Positions 1-7,267 of a DNA stretch of 64,000 nt are shown here, in pieces. The first letter of the stretch is position 1. Every line of letters starts with the position of its first letter. This stretch comes from Acidobacteriaceae bacterium (GTDB lineage Bacteria > Acidobacteriota > Terriglobia > Terriglobales > Acidobacteriaceae). The DNA is taken from positions 162,105 to 226,104 of the forward strand of contig PLDC01000011.1 of NCBI GenBank assembly GCA_003134995.1. Reading direction: 5' to 3'. Made by a program: the position numbers and the translations under genes. The notes beneath the pieces are model-generated. The model ran no database searches. It was not told where the DNA came from and saw only the letters and a list, made by a program, of their open reading frames with translations.

Positions 1-2
1 AG

Positions 3-488
3 AATCATTTGAAGTTTGGCGAGCAGGCGCGAGTGTTGCGACTAATTCCTGGGTTGGAGAACGCGCGGTTCCTGCGCTTCGGGCAGATTCATCGCAACAC
101 CTATATCAATTCGCCGGCGTTGTTGCGGGAGACGCTGCAGATGAAGGCGCATCCGCGGATTTTGTTTGCGGGGCAGATTTGCGGCGTGGAAGGTTACGTG
201 GAATCGATTGCCACTGGACTGATGGCGGGGATGCATGCGGCGGCGCTGGCGCTTGGCGATGAGATTGCGCCTCCGCCACGGGCTTCTGCGTTTGGTTCGC
301 TCACCCATTATGTGACTCATGCCGACGCGAAAACTTTCCAGCCGGCGAACATCACGTTCGATCTTCTGCCGGCTCCGGAAAAGAAAATTCGCGACCGGAA
401 AGAGCGGCACCGGTTGCAGTGTGAGCTGGCGCTGAAAGAATTTGACGCGTGGCTGGCCGGGACGGCGCTTGCGGCTGTTAAGCCCTGA
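3..488 (+). CDS. trmFO: TrmFO, C-terminal part (tRNA uracil-54 methyltransferase)
   Basis: This is the 3' end of a gene that begins outside the window. The reading frame is already open at base 3, before the first possible start. TrmFO is the folate- and FAD-dependent enzyme that makes 5-methyluridine at position 54 of the tRNA T-loop. The visible 161 residues carry the family's C-terminal signatures: FLRFGQIHRNTYINSP, which lines the active site, and FAGQICGVEGYVESIATG, the glycine-rich FAD-contact segment. The stop codon at 486-488 is followed by about 230 bp without a gene. The full protein is usually around 440-460 residues, so roughly the last third is seen. The assignment rests on these two blocks and is firm. 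Confidence 0.93.
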   Translation, partial: NHLKFGEQARVLRLIPGLENARFLRFGQIHRNTYINSPALLRETLQMKAHPRILFAGQICGVEGYVESIATGLMAGMHAAALALGDEIAPPPRASAFGSLTHYVTHADAKTFQPANITFDLLPAPEKKIRDRKERHRLQCELALKEFDAWLAGTALAAVKP

Positions 489-717
489 ATCGCCGAGGGC
501 GCGAGAACGGCCGCGAGAGCGCGGAGTCACGTTACCTATCTCCACTTTTTTCGAGCGATATCTTGCTCACCTGTTCCATATAGCTCCGTGTCAGTAATTA
601 CCTGCCGAGGGAGTGGGAGCCGACGTCAATTTGCTGGCGCTCACTTGCAAAATTCATTTGACCCGCTACGCGGTTTGCAGTACCTTCGTCCCCATTCCAC
701 CGTGCAGAGGTGTACCC

Positions 718-1842
718 TTGCGATTTTCCGCCGTCGACGCGATTCATCCAGCCTTTGAACATACCAAGCGGCAACTTTTTCAGCCCTTTCGGCTCGGCCA
801 ATGGTGGCGGCTCGCGTTAGTGGGATTGCTGGCCGGAGAACTTAGCTCCGGCGGATTTAAAATACCCAACCTCTCGAGCCTCAACCTTCCGCGGCGTCCG
901 GGCACGGAGCATTTTATCGCTCCAGGTTTCGGTTCCCCGGACTTTGGGGGGATTGACCCGGTGATGGTCGCCGGATTGATTGCGGTGCTGGTGGTCGCTG
1001 CGTTCGTACTCGGGATTTTGCTGATGTACATAGGCAGCGTGATGCGTTTCATTTTGTTCGACAGCGTGCTGGCCAAGGAATGCCGCATCCGCGCGGGATG
1101 GAGCCGGCGGCAGGCGCCGGGGTTTCGCTATTTTCTGTGGAAGTTGGTTTACATGCTGGCGCTGCTTGGCGGTTTGGTCGTGCTGGTTGGAATTCCAGCG
1201 GGCGTCGCTCTCGCGGCGGGATGGTTTAACGATCCTGCGCAGCATATGGTTCCGCTCGTGCTGGGCGGTATCGCACTGTTTTTCGCGCTTGTGATCTTCT
1301 TGATCGCGATGTCGGTAATTTTTGTGCTGACCAAAGATTTTGTTGTGCCGCAAATGGCGCTGGAAGATATCGGCGCGATGGAAGCCTGGAGCCGGCTTTG
1401 GGCGATGATGAAAGCCGAGAAGGGCAGCTATGCGGGCTATGTTGGAATGAAGATCGTGCTGGCAATTGTGGCGTCGATCGTCATGGGCATTGTCGGATTT
1501 ATTCTTGCTCTGGTCATTTTGATTCCGGTCGCGGGAGTGGCGGTGGCCGCCGTGCTGGGCGGGAAAGCGGCAGGGCTGGGCTGGACCGTGGGCACTATCA
1601 CCCTGGCGGTGGTGGCCGGGTGCGTTGTGCTGGCGATTTTTCTTTTTGTGATGGCCCTGATTGCCGTCCCTGTAATTGTGTTCTTTCCCGCGTACTCTAT
1701 TTACTTTTTTGCGGCGCGTTATCCCGCGTTGAGCGTTGTGCTTTATCCCCCGCCGCCGGCACCGGCGGCGCCTCAAATTGCTGGTGCGGTTCCTCCGTAC
1801 GAGCCTCCGCCATTGCCGCCTGCGCCTTCGCCGATCGGATAG
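718..1842 (+). CDS. Polytopic membrane protein of unknown function
   Basis: I do not recognise a characterised family. The protein (374 residues from this start) has about seven or eight hydrophobic segments and a proline-rich C-terminal tail (PPYEPPPLPPAPSP) that is probably cytoplasmic. A short N-terminal soluble stretch (AVDAIHPAFEHTKRQLFQPF) precedes the first membrane segment. I chose the TTG at 718 because an AGAGG ribosome-binding site lies 7 bp upstream. The frame is open further upstream to 613, but that extension reads like non-coding sequence. It lies upstream of exbD on the same strand, about 140 bp away, with a dispersed repeat in the gap, so a shared operon is uncertain. Function unknown. 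Confidence 0.75.
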   Translation: MRFSAVDAIHPAFEHTKRQLFQPFRLGQWWRLALVGLLAGELSSGGFKIPNLSSLNLPRRPGTEHFIAPGFGSPDFGGIDPVMVAGLIAVLVVAAFVLGILLMYIGSVMRFILFDSVLAKECRIRAGWSRRQAPGFRYFLWKLVYMLALLGGLVVLVGIPAGVALAAGWFNDPAQHMVPLVLGGIALFFALVIFLIAMSVIFVLTKDFVVPQMALEDIGAMEAWSRLWAMMKAEKGSYAGYVGMKIVLAIVASIVMGIVGFILALVILIPVAGVAVAAVLGGKAAGLGWTVGTITLAVVAGCVVLAIFLFVMALIAVPVIVFFPAYSIYFFAARYPALSVVLYPPPPAPAAPQIAGAVPPYEPPPLPPAPSPIG

Positions 1843-1866
1843 CTCGTCGCCAATTAGCAAGAAGTT

Positions 1867-1892
1867 GTCATTCCGAGCGAAGCGAGGAATCT
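1867..1892. repeat. Dispersed palindromic repeat, GAGCGAAGCGAGG core
   Basis: A short copy of a family seen at least eight times in this window (near 4.43, 10.66, 22.37, 22.72, 23.42, 25.68 and 44.33 kb). The core GAGCGAAGCGAGG is flanked by CATTCC and AATCT. It sits between the membrane protein gene and exbD. Such elements are common between genes in several phyla. Their function is not established. Confidence 0.7.
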
Positions 1893-1985
1893 GCTGTTTG
1901 CTTGCATTGCGGGAACTCTCACCACGACCCAGGTGTCTGATGTTGTAGACACGCGCGTGCCAAAGAAAAGCCGAGGAGTTTTCCC

Positions 1986-2429
1986 ATGTCTTTTTCAATG
2001 GCAGGCAAAGGTGCGCGCGGTCCCGAGATTAACGTCACGCCGCTGATTGATGTGTTGCTGACGCTGATCATTGTGTTCATGGTAGTGGTGTCGATGGACA
2101 AGGAAGAAGGAGAGACGGCGCAGATTCCGCAGCCGGACCAGAAACAGAAGCAAGACGTTTCGCAGCCACAGGCGGTCGTTATTCAAGTGTTGTCGGCGGA
2201 TGAAGACCAGCCGCCGACCGTGAAGATCAATCACGATGAGGTGCGCTGGGAAGATCTGGAGCAACGGCTCGCGGAGATCTATTTGAAGCGCGCGGAGAAA
2301 GTCGTTTTCGTCCGCGGCGATGCGGATGTCGACTTTCAATATGTTGCCGACGTGATTGATGTGGCGCATCACGCGGGCGTGCAGCGCGTGGGGCTGTTGA
2401 CTATGGATCGGGACGTTGCGGGGGAGTGA
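1986..2429 (+). CDS. exbD: ExbD/TolR-type biopolymer transport protein
   Basis: A small inner-membrane protein with one transmembrane segment and a periplasmic domain. It partners ExbB/TolQ in proton-driven energy transfer to outer-membrane systems. The N-terminus has the family motif NVTPLIDVLLTLIIVFMVV (about residues 15-33), with the membrane aspartate needed for proton flow. The periplasmic part ends in the typical block VVFVRGDADVDFQYVADVID. Length (147 residues) is normal. A GAGGAG ribosome-binding site lies about 8 bp before the ATG. No ExbB partner is adjacent. A second, divergent ExbD-like gene follows 32 bp downstream. Which receptor or secretion system it serves cannot be told from here. 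Confidence 0.9.
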   Translation: MSFSMAGKGARGPEINVTPLIDVLLTLIIVFMVVVSMDKEEGETAQIPQPDQKQKQDVSQPQAVVIQVLSADEDQPPTVKINHDEVRWEDLEQRLAEIYLKRAEKVVFVRGDADVDFQYVADVIDVAHHAGVQRVGLLTMDRDVAGE

Positions 2430-2461
2430 GCGGTGCGCTATCGTCGCGCGTTTCGCCATAG

Positions 2462-2896
2462 ATGCTCCCAAGTAACACAAAATCTATGAAGTTATTTTGC
2501 AACATTGATGCGTCGGCGCTTGCAGCGGTGGGGTTTGTTCTGTTGGTCGTAATGATGATCGTTCCTCAGCCTCATCATGGCTATGGACCTGACTTGCCGC
2601 GCGTTTCGCACGCAGTCTCGATGTCCGGCGCAGAACGGGAAGACGCGATGGTGATTGCTGTTATGCGGGACGGCGTCGTCTATTTCGGAAGTGACAGAAT
2701 TTCTCCCAGGCAGTTGCCCTCGAAGATTCTAGATCGCCTGCGCGACCATGCCGTTGAGCCGAGAGTTTACATCCGAGCCGATAGGCGCGCTTTTTATTTC
2801 AACGTTAAAGAAGTACTGGATGGAGTGCGATCGGCAGGAATCAAACGAGTTGCATTCCTTGTCGATCAACGTCGGCCTCTAACGCACGGACCTTAG
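2462..2896 (+). CDS. Divergent ExbD-like protein
   Basis: The protein (144 residues) follows exbD and has the same layout: one N-terminal membrane segment (about residues 18-38), then a periplasmic domain with ExbD-like blocks (VYIRADRRAFYFNVKEVLDG and IKRVAFLV). The membrane segment reads NIDASALAAVGFVLLVVMM. Aligned by eye with NVTPLIDVLLTLIIV in the upstream gene, the conserved membrane aspartate falls on a leucine. It may therefore be a structural paralogue that does not carry protons. The ATG at 2486 is an alternative start. Neither has a clear ribosome-binding site. The family call is moderately sure, the function is not known. Confidence 0.72.
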   Translation: MLPSNTKSMKLFCNIDASALAAVGFVLLVVMMIVPQPHHGYGPDLPRVSHAVSMSGAEREDAMVIAVMRDGVVYFGSDRISPRQLPSKILDRLRDHAVEPRVYIRADRRAFYFNVKEVLDGVRSAGIKRVAFLVDQRRPLTHGP

Positions 2897-2920
2897 TCTC
2901 GTCCGCACACGACCAACGTT

Positions 2921-4390
2921 CTAATTCCTCGCTCTATTCTTGATCCAAATCGGTGTGCCCAAGAATCCGAAAGCCTTCCGAATCTGATTCTCCAAAAAGC
3001 GCTGATACGAGAAGTGCAGCTTTACGGCGCGGTTGGTGAAGAGCACGAATGTTGGTGGGGCGACTGAGGCCTGCGTCATGTAGAGAATTTTCACGCGCGA
3101 GCGCATGGGGACGGAGGCACGCTCGAAATCGACCGTCTCGATGAAGCGGTTCATCGCTGATGTGGAGATGCGTTTGCGGCGCTCGACGGCAACCTGTTCG
3201 AGCAACGGAAAAATTCTCTCCGTCCCCTTGCCGGTGTGGGCAGAAACGAAAACGATGGGCGCGTAGTTCAGGAACTTGAGATCGTCGCGCAGGCGCTCTT
3301 CGTAGACATCTCGGTCGCCGGGGCGTTTGCTTTCGCGCATGCGCATGGCCTTCGACGGACGGCCCGCTTTCAGCTCGCCGCTGGTGACGAGATCCCATTT
3401 GTTCACGACGATGATCATCGAGCGTCCACTCTCGTGGGCGTAGCCTGCAATGGCAGCGTCGAGCTGGCTGACGCCTTCGGTGGCGTCGATCACGAGCAGC
3501 GCGATGTCGGCGCCTTCGAGATGCTTGCGAGCCATCACGACGGAAAGTTTCTCCGCCATTAAGTGCGTCTTGCCTTTGCGGCGAATTCCGGCGGTGTCGA
3601 TGAAGCGGAAGCGGCGGCCATCGTGTTCAACAATTTCGTCGACGGCGTCGCGCGTGGTTCCAGGGATGGGCGAAACGATAGCGCGGTCGGAAGCCGTGAG
3701 TCGATTCAGCAGTGTGGACTTGCCGACGTTGGGATGGCCGATGATGGCGACTTTGGTCTCGTAGACGGGAGAATCGTCATTGGTCGTTGGCCCTTGGTCG
3801 TTGGTCGTTGGCGATTCATCGCCGTCTTCATCGACAGGTTCCGGCGGCGGCAGGACTTCAAACACGGCATCCAGCAGATCGTCGATCCCGCGGCCGTGTT
3901 CGGCGGAGATGGGGAACATCTGGTTAATTCCGAGACGATGGAACTCGTCCACGATGTGCGCCTGCTTTTCGGTGTCAGCTTTGTTAACTGCGAGGAAGAG
4001 AGGTCGATTCGTCTTGCGCAACAGACGCACGAGCTCGAGATCAGGCGCGGCGACATTCGACCGGCCGTCCACGACCATCACGATGGCAGCGGCTTCATCG
4101 AATGCGACGCGCGCCTGGCGAAAGATTTCAGACGGAATGAAATCTTTGTCCTCGGGAATAATTCCGCCGGTGTCGATGATGCGAATGTGGCGGCCGCGCC
4201 ACTCGGCGTCTCCATAGAGGCGGTCGCGGGTGATGCCGGGTTCGTCGCCGACGATAGCGCGGCGCGAGCCTACGATGCGATTGAACAGCGTGGACTTGCC
4301 GACGTTGGGCCGGCCCACGATGGCGAGCGTGGGAACTCCGGCGGCGGTGGTGGCGAGAGTGCTGGTCGAGTTGTAAGTGGGCTGAGTCAA
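2921..4390 (-). CDS. der: GTPase Der (EngA), ribosome assembly
   Basis: Der is a double GTPase that helps mature the 50S ribosomal subunit. Two G domains are visible. The first begins with GRPNVGKSTLFN (P-loop) and DTGG, with NKAD further on. The second has GHPNVGKSTLLN, DTAGIRRKGK and NKWD. A C-terminal KH-like domain follows (RVKILYMTQASVAPPTFVLF, then NRAVKLHFSYQRFLENQIRKAF). I place the start at the TTG at 4390, 14 codons before the first P-loop strand. The frame remains open to 4498, but that part overlaps a dispersed repeat. No strong ribosome-binding site decides this. The linker between the G domains contains an in-frame heptanucleotide repeat (3780-3814) giving PTTNDQGPTTNDDSP, which is unlike normal Der linkers. 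Confidence 0.93.
   Translation of the reverse strand: MTQPTYNSTSTLATTAAGVPTLAIVGRPNVGKSTLFNRIVGSRRAIVGDEPGITRDRLYGDAEWRGRHIRIIDTGGIIPEDKDFIPSEIFRQARVAFDEAAAIVMVVDGRSNVAAPDLELVRLLRKTNRPLFLAVNKADTEKQAHIVDEFHRLGINQMFPISAEHGRGIDDLLDAVFEVLPPPEPVDEDGDESPTTNDQGPTTNDDSPVYETKVAIIGHPNVGKSTLLNRLTASDRAIVSPIPGTTRDAVDEIVEHDGRRFRFIDTAGIRRKGKTHLMAEKLSVVMARKHLEGADIALLVIDATEGVSQLDAAIAGYAHESGRSMIIVVNKWDLVTSGELKAGRPSKAMRMRESKRPGDRDVYEERLRDDLKFLNYAPIVFVSAHTGKGTERIFPLLEQVAVERRKRISTSAMNRFIETVDFERASVPMRSRVKILYMTQASVAPPTFVLFTNRAVKLHFSYQRFLENQIRKAFGFLGTPIWIKNRARN
3780..3814. repeat. Heptanucleotide tandem repeat inside der
   Basis: Five 7-bp units with consensus TTGGTCG (one unit TTGGCCC, last TTGGCGA). They lie inside the der coding region, in the linker between the two GTPase domains. 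The same family, with the same variant unit order, occurs between coxB and the sco gene at 35727-35761. Confidence 0.85.
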
Positions 4391-4432
4391 AATGTGTCTT
4401 TTGTGGAGCGCGGCCGTTCGCACATGGTGCTT

Positions 4433-4534
4433 GTCATCCCGAACGAATTGAGGGACCTTGGTTTCTGTCGGCACCATTCCATCTGCCGCGCCAGGCAAAT
4501 ACCAAGATCCCTCGCATCGCTCGCGATGACAGCG
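4433..4534. repeat. Long inverted-repeat element between der and dinG
   Basis: About 100 bp. The left arm contains CATCCCGAACGAATTGAGGG and the right arm CAAGATCCCTCGCATCGCTC, which pair imperfectly. The middle resembles the middle of the 10664-10765 element. It occupies most of the gap between the divergent der and dinG genes, so it probably lies in their promoter region. Confidence 0.8.
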
Positions 4535-4579
4535 CCAGTTCGATGCGAATTGCCCGGAACTCGTATTATAGAGACTCCC

Positions 4580-6679
4580 GTGGCTTTAAGTTCTCAACCC
4601 GTATCTGCGGCAACGCCGAGTCGTCCCGCGCCTAAAGGTAAAGACGCCACCCTTCACCAATTCTTCGCGCCCGGCGGAGTGTTGGCGCGTACGCATCCCG
4701 CGTACGAATTTCGCCGCGGGCAGTTGCAGATGGCGCAGGCCGTGGAGCAGGCGCTCGAAGAGAAACGGCATCTGATTGTGGAAGCCGGCACCGGCACGGG
4801 GAAAACGCTGGCGTATCTGATGCCGGTGATTCGTTCGGGCAAGCGCGTGATCATCTCGACTGGGACGAAGAATCTGCAGGAACAACTCTTCTATAAAGAT
4901 ATTCCATTTCTCGAGCAGGCGCTGTTTGGAGATCCGGCTTCCGGCGATGACAACTCGAACCGGCGGCTCTCGGTTTGTTACATGAAGGGCCGCAATAATT
5001 ATTTGTGCCGCAAGAAGCTTTACGACCTGACCAATCAGCCTGTGCTTAGCGGACTGGAGGAGATCGAGCAATATCGCGACATCGCCGCGTGGGAAAAAAC
5101 AACTGCGACCGGAGACCGCGCAGAACTGGCCGAGCTACCTGAAACCAGCGCGCTCTGGCCCAAGCTGGACGCGCGTTCCGACGCATGTATTGGGCAGAAG
5201 TGCAGCGAGTTTGAGCGGTGCTTCATCACCGAGATGCGCCGGCGCGGGATGGAGAGCGACATTATTATCGTGAACCATCATCTGTTTTTCGCCGATCTTG
5301 CCATCAAGTTGCAGGCCGATGGCGCGCCCGATGCCGGGATTCTGCCGGAAGCGGCCGCGGTGATTTTCGATGAAGCCCATGAACTGGAAGATGTGGCAGG
5401 AAATTATTTTGGAATCTCGGTGAGCAACCTGCGCGTGGAGGATCTGGCGCGGGATGTCGAGGCGTCGTTGCAACATAACCGGATGCTTTCGGCCTCGCTT
5501 TCGGGAGCGTTGGGAAGCCTGCGGGAGAAGTCGCAATTCTTTTTCTCGCTGTTGCCGCCAGGGGATGGGCGCTTCGCGTTCGACACGCGGCGCGAGTTCC
5601 TGGAAGAAAATGGAGATGAGTTTCTTGCGCTCAATCAGTCGTTGATGCGGCTGGCCGGGGAACTGGAAGCTTTGCCGCAGAAGCCGGAAGAGATTTTCAA
5701 TTTTATGCGGCGAGCACAAGAACTCCAGGTGCAGCTTGGCTTCGCCATGGAGTCCGACGATAGCAACACGGTGTTTTGGATCGAGCGGCGCGGCGGAAGA
5801 TTCAATTCGCAGCAGAGACAACGGGGCGCAGAGAAACCCGGGGAAACGTCTCAAGGCTTTCGTGGCGGCCGCCAAAACGTTTTTCTTCAGGCCACGCCGA
5901 TCGACGTCGGTCCGATCCTGCGCGAATGCCTGTGGTCGAAGCTGGAGTGCGCTGTGCTGACCTCAGCGACGCTCGCTGTCGGCGGCGGCTTCGAATACAT
6001 CCGCCAGCGTCTAGGCCTCGAGCATGCGCGCGAGTCGGTGCTGCCTTCGCACTTCGACTACGAAAGCCAGGCATTGTTTTATGTGCCGCCCGATCTGCCC
6101 GACGCTCGCACGCCGCAGTTCACGGCGCTGGCGGCGGAGCGCATTCGCAAGCTGCTGGAGATAACTCGAGGGCGCGCGTTCGTGCTCTTCACAAGCTACG
6201 CGCAGATGAACGACGTCTACCAGCGGCTGCTGGGGCAAATCGAGTTTCCCATGCTGAGGCAGGGCGACGCGCCGAAGAGCGCGCTGCTTGAGGAGTTCCG
6301 GCTGACGCCGAACGCCGTGCTGTTTGCTACTTCGTCGTTTTGGCAAGGCGTGGACGTGCAGGGCGATCAGTTGAGTTGTGTCATCATCGATCGCCTGCCG
6401 TTCGCCGTGCCGAGCGATCCGGTCGTTGCCGCGAGGGTGAAGGCGATCGACGCCGACGGCGGCAACGCGTTTTTTCAGTATCAGGTGCCATCGGCGGTGA
6501 TCACGCTGAAACAAGGCTTTGGACGCCTGATCCGCTCGCTTCACGACCGCGGACTGCTGGTGCTGCTCGATAATCGAATCCTGAAAAAACAGTACGGCCG
6601 CGTCTTTGTCGAGAGCCTGCCGAATTACAAGAAGACTACGGACATGCGAGTGGTGGAGGAGTTCTTCGGAGTCGGTTAA
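4580..6679 (+). CDS. dinG: DinG/XPD-type ATP-dependent DNA helicase
   Basis: A superfamily 2, XPD-like 5'-3' helicase (699 residues from the GTG at 4580) that likely unwinds damaged or R-loop DNA. Seen in order: an N-terminal Q-like block (HPAYEFRRGQLQMAQAV), Walker A (EAGTGTGKTLAY), a cysteine cluster typical of the 4Fe-4S domain (C in VCYMKGRNNYLCRK and in CIGQKCSEFERC), the DEAH box (IFDEAHELEDVAG), and the C-terminal helicase lobe with SSFWQGVDVQG and a QGFGRLIRS block (motif VI). The frame extends far upstream on this strand, but that part is antisense to der and is not coding. The GTG start falls just after the repeat element. No clear ribosome-binding site is seen. Confidence 0.92.
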   Translation: MALSSQPVSAATPSRPAPKGKDATLHQFFAPGGVLARTHPAYEFRRGQLQMAQAVEQALEEKRHLIVEAGTGTGKTLAYLMPVIRSGKRVIISTGTKNLQEQLFYKDIPFLEQALFGDPASGDDNSNRRLSVCYMKGRNNYLCRKKLYDLTNQPVLSGLEEIEQYRDIAAWEKTTATGDRAELAELPETSALWPKLDARSDACIGQKCSEFERCFITEMRRRGMESDIIIVNHHLFFADLAIKLQADGAPDAGILPEAAAVIFDEAHELEDVAGNYFGISVSNLRVEDLARDVEASLQHNRMLSASLSGALGSLREKSQFFFSLLPPGDGRFAFDTRREFLEENGDEFLALNQSLMRLAGELEALPQKPEEIFNFMRRAQELQVQLGFAMESDDSNTVFWIERRGGRFNSQQRQRGAEKPGETSQGFRGGRQNVFLQATPIDVGPILRECLWSKLECAVLTSATLAVGGGFEYIRQRLGLEHARESVLPSHFDYESQALFYVPPDLPDARTPQFTALAAERIRKLLEITRGRAFVLFTSYAQMNDVYQRLLGQIEFPMLRQGDAPKSALLEEFRLTPNAVLFATSSFWQGVDVQGDQLSCVIIDRLPFAVPSDPVVAARVKAIDADGGNAFFQYQVPSAVITLKQGFGRLIRSLHDRGLLVLLDNRILKKQYGRVFVESLPNYKKTTDMRVVEEFFGVG

Positions 6680-6691
6680 TGAGGAGAGTCT

Positions 6692-7198
6692 ATGCGGATT
6701 TTTCCAGAAAGAGCTCGAGAATGGGGCGTGCCGCTGGGGAAGGGTTTCTTGCTTATTGCGGCGGGAATGCTGTTGATCGGAGTCGGGGCTTTCGCCTGGA
6801 AGGCATGGATGCTTGAGCGTTGGCCGCGAGCCGAGGGCGTGGTGTTAAGTGCCCGAGTAGAGCGTTCCAGTATCGACGATCAGACAACTTGCAGTGCGGT
6901 TTACTCCGTTCAATATTCGGTTCGGGGCAAGAACTTCACGACGGAAACTGGCGGCCACATATTTTCCGGGGATTGTGCCGGTGCCGAGGCCGACGCGAAA
7001 GCAGCACCTGGACACAAGGTCGTCACGCTGTACGATGAGGACAATCCTCGCGGAGCGCATGTAAATCCGGGATTCAATATGGAGTTTTTTCTGGTTTCTT
7101 TTATTCTTTCGATCCTATCCCTGGCGTTTGCGGCCGTGGGACTTGCCACCTGGAAGCTCGGGTTGTGGATGGATAGGCGGGGAATCGAACTCCCCTAG
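6692..7198 (+). CDS. DUF3592 membrane protein
   Basis: A 168-residue protein with two membrane segments (about 16-36 and 127-150) around a soluble domain. It fits the DUF3592 layout: WPRAEGVVLSARVE, a central extracytoplasmic beta domain, then VTLYDEDNPRGAHVNPG before the second segment. The role of the family is unknown. It starts 12 bp after dinG with a GGAGAG ribosome-binding site, so it is probably co-transcribed. The last residues (RRGIELP) come from DNA that, on the other strand, looks like a tRNA T-arm (7179-7195), which is odd for a coding end. Confidence 0.8.
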   Translation: MRIFPERAREWGVPLGKGFLLIAAGMLLIGVGAFAWKAWMLERWPRAEGVVLSARVERSSIDDQTTCSAVYSVQYSVRGKNFTTETGGHIFSGDCAGAEADAKAAPGHKVVTLYDEDNPRGAHVNPGFNMEFFLVSFILSILSLAFAAVGLATWKLGLWMDRRGIELP

Positions 7199-7267
7199 AT
7201 AGGGCCCACCGCGGTTTCACACATACACCCACTCCACTCTTCGAATCCCCCGATACCGTTCGAAAAC

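Noticed and set aside
3563..4579. Long plus-strand open frame upstream of and continuous with dinG
   Set aside because: It is antisense to der, whose GTPase motifs are clear on the other strand. The helicase similarity begins only after the GTG at 4580.
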